Shown: piece after piece, positions 5,117 to 6,313 of the stretch
How the letters are laid out: each line of letters opens with the position of its first letter
How positions within the stretch are numbered: position 1 is the first letter of the stretch
Assembly (NCBI GenBank): GCA_030614245.1
Contig: JAUWKK010000176.1
Span: 1-6,313 of the forward strand
Reading direction: 5' to 3'
Length of the DNA: 6,313 nt
DNA from: Planctomycetota bacterium
GTDB lineage: Bacteria > Planctomycetota > PUPC01 > JABMSA01 > JAUWKK01
Translations under genes and position numbers: made by a program
Notes under the pieces: model-generated
Seen by the model: the letters and a program-made list of their open reading frames with translations, nothing else
Databases searched by the model: none
Told to the model about the DNA's origin: nothing

Positions 5117-6211
5117 TCACTGGTCAACAACCCGGCCCGTCCGCCATCGGCGCACGAGGAGCAACACGATGAGGGCAGCGACTATCATCAGCGGCAGCAT
5201 ACGGCCGGAGGCGGTCTTGCTGAGGCTCCCGGCGGCATCCATTTTGTGATAGACGATCTCGACACGCACCGGTACGCGCTCCGGCACCGGCCTGCCTGAG
5301 AGGTGATTGAACGCCGTTTTGAGAGCCACACGACCGATAATATCGGGGAAATGCACCACATCGGCCTTCAACGGGCCTCCGGAACGCACTATACGGAGCG
5401 TCTCAGTTGACGCATCGCAACCCATGAGAACTATGTCGCTCCGCCCGGCGTGCCTGACTGCCGCCGCAGCCCCCGACGCAATTGTGGCATTGACGGCAAG
5501 CACTCCGTTGAGCGCGGGGTACTTCTCGAGCATCCGCCGCATGACATCGGCAGCCGCGTCACGCCTGCCCGCGTCGGTGGGTCTGCTGTCGATACACGGC
5601 TGCTCGAGCACTTCGATACCGGCCTTCTCGACGACTGCCTTGAATTCGCGGATACGGTCGCGCTTCCAGGTTGCGTTCGGTTCGTTGAGAACGATCCCTT
5701 TGCTTCCACTGGGCAGCAGCTGTCCCATTTTCTCGACGACGATGCGCCCCACCGAGCATTGATCGGACGCTATGTGCGAGACCACCTTCCCCTCGAATGC
5801 GGGCACATCTACGGTGAAGACGGGGACCCCTGCACCGTTGGCTTTCTTTGTCGCGGCGGAGGTCTCGTCGGGGCCGGCCAGGCAGAGAATGATGGCGTGG
5901 GGCGCTTCGGCAATGATGCTGTCGATCTGCCCCCCTGCATCAGGATCAACGTGCAGGACATCCAGCTTGATGCCGCCGATTTCGTTCGCGGCCTGCCGCA
6001 TTCCATCCAGAATGGAGCGACGGAACTGGGCGTGTGCCACGGTCAACGGCCTTGCGTTGGCCGTGTTCGTCCACGTCCGAGCTTTGCTTGAACGTGCCGC
6101 CCGCCGCCCCGACATCAGCACGGCGATCCGCCATTCCTGCGGTCGATCCTGTGCAGCATAGCCCGCAGGCGCCCCCGCAACTATCACTAATGCAAGCAGG
6201 AAAAGCCGCAC
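5117..6211 (-). CDS. Membrane-anchored ribose-binding-protein-like periplasmic protein
   Basis: This is a complete protein of 364 residues. Residues 1-19 or 20 are a signal peptide (hydrophobic core LFLLALVIVAGAPAG, cleavage near YAA). The body is a type I periplasmic binding domain of the sugar class: RIAVLMSG as the first strand, SILDGMRQAANEIGGIKLDV, VPVFTVDVPAFEGKVVSHIASD (very like E. coli RbsB), YPALNGVLAVNATIASGAAAA and IVLMGCDAS. Residues 338-353 are a hydrophobic segment followed by RRWR and a short tail, so the protein is probably fixed to the inner membrane, unlike soluble ABC-transporter binding proteins. No permease or ATPase gene is in view. Residues 36-62 form an extra segment absent from RbsB, overlapping a repeated palindrome in the DNA. 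The start is GTG at 6211, supported by GGGAG seven bases upstream. The ligand (sugar, autoinducer or other) is unknown, and a sensing role is as possible as transport. Confidence 0.88.
   Translation of the reverse strand: MRLFLLALVIVAGAPAGYAAQDRPQEWRIAVLMSGRRAARSSKARTWTNTANARPLTVAHAQFRRSILDGMRQAANEIGGIKLDVLHVDPDAGGQIDSIIAEAPHAIILCLAGPDETSAATKKANGAGVPVFTVDVPAFEGKVVSHIASDQCSVGRIVVEKMGQLLPSGSKGIVLNEPNATWKRDRIREFKAVVEKAGIEVLEQPCIDSRPTDAGRRDAAADVMRRMLEKYPALNGVLAVNATIASGAAAAVRHAGRSDIVLMGCDASTETLRIVRSGGPLKADVVHFPDIIGRVALKTAFNHLSGRPVPERVPVRVEIVYHKMDAAGSLSKTASGRMLPLMIVAALIVLLLVRRWRTGRVVDQ
6036..6065. repeat. Palindromic repeat, copy 2 (inside the binding-protein gene)
   Basis: CACGGTCAACG (6038-6048), loop GCCTTG, CGTTGGCCGTG (6055-6065) forms an 11-bp stem with one G.U pair on the + strand. 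It matches the intergenic copy at 1489-1518 in 26 of 30 bases, in the same orientation. The stem and loop fall on codons 49-58 of the binding protein (NTANARPLTV) without breaking the frame. Confidence 0.65.
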
Positions 6212-6313
6212 CTTCCAACTCCCGATCTCAACAAGCAGTTATCAGTAACTACGGAGAGCAGAATACATTGAACGTTCCTGACCGGCCGCGTCCACGATGC
6301 CACTCCACGGCAA
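6212..6313 (-). other. Leader region of the binding-protein gene
   Basis: Apart from GGGAG seven bases before the GTG start, I see no firm signal. The best sigma70 reading (TTCAAT, 17 bases, GTTACT) matches only three bases in each box. GGAACGTTC contains an 8-base palindrome. The promoter may be outside the window if further genes lie to the right. Confidence 0.35.

Noticed and set aside
5450..6091. Open frame of 213 codons on the + strand
   Set aside because: It lies antisense to the binding-protein gene, whose own frame has a signal peptide and clear homology.
303..6211. A quorum-sensing system made of the AI-2E transporter and the RbsB-like protein
   Set aside because: The genes are far apart on opposite strands, AI-2E family members have varied substrates, and RbsB-like proteins mostly bind sugars. 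There is no luxS, lsr or luxQ-like gene in view.
6236..6290. ECF-sigma-type promoter (GGAAC ... CGTA) ahead of the binding-protein gene
   Set aside because: The spacing is longer than usual for the class and the downstream box is weak.
1..6313. tRNA, rRNA, CRISPR array, riboswitch or insertion sequence
   Set aside because: No cloverleaf, regularly spaced repeats, conserved aptamer core, transposase or terminal inverted repeats were seen on reading both strands by eye; a covariance-model search was not possible here.

Overview
The window is a GC-rich stretch of bacterial chromosome with five complete protein genes, one further small protein gene, and no RNA gene, CRISPR array or insertion sequence that I can see. 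The proteins suggest a Gram-negative-type bacterium from an environmental lineage. A CxC...CPKC zinc ribbon fused through a Pro/Arg-rich linker to a Yip1 membrane domain, and long Pro/Lys linkers between domains, are styles I associate with Planctomycetes and neighbouring candidate phyla. This placement is an inference from protein style and not from a marker gene.

Layout. Bases 1-302 hold no convincing gene, only short imperfect palindromes. An AI-2E (TqsA/PerM) family membrane protein is read on the + strand from 303 to 1442. Bases 1443-1697 are non-coding and rich in small repeats: a GCCCC/GGGGC hairpin, an 11-bp-stem hairpin, and a perfect tandem pair of the 10-mer CGTTCATCTG. Everything after that is on the - strand. 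Read in transcription order from right to left it comprises a ribose-binding-protein-like periplasmic protein with a C-terminal membrane anchor (6211-5117), a signal-anchored protein of unknown function with possible His and Cys active-site motifs (5004-4039), and a cluster of three genes. The cluster contains a HEAT-repeat protein with a C-terminal YbjN/secretion-chaperone-like domain (3891-2905), a zinc-ribbon/Yip1 membrane protein (2857-1934) and a 66-residue nine-cysteine DUF6485-type protein (1898-1698).

The three-gene cluster looks like one operon: gaps are 47 and 35 bases, each gene has a ribosome binding site, and a near-consensus sigma70-type promoter (TTGACT, 17 bases, TATCAT) lies just ahead of the first gene. 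The job of the set is unknown. The parts point to protein-protein contacts (HEAT, chaperone-like domain), metal binding (two Cys-rich modules) and a membrane partner (Yip1). The two exported proteins upstream could be co-transcribed across a 112-base gap, but this is less certain.

The most unusual signal is a 30-base palindrome found twice, at 1489-1518 and 6036-6065. The copies match at 26 of 30 bases, and one internal base pair is swapped from C-G to G-C so that the stem is kept. The second copy lies inside the binding-protein gene, exactly where that protein is about 20 residues longer than E. coli RbsB. This suggests a palindromic repeat that can insert in frame into genes.
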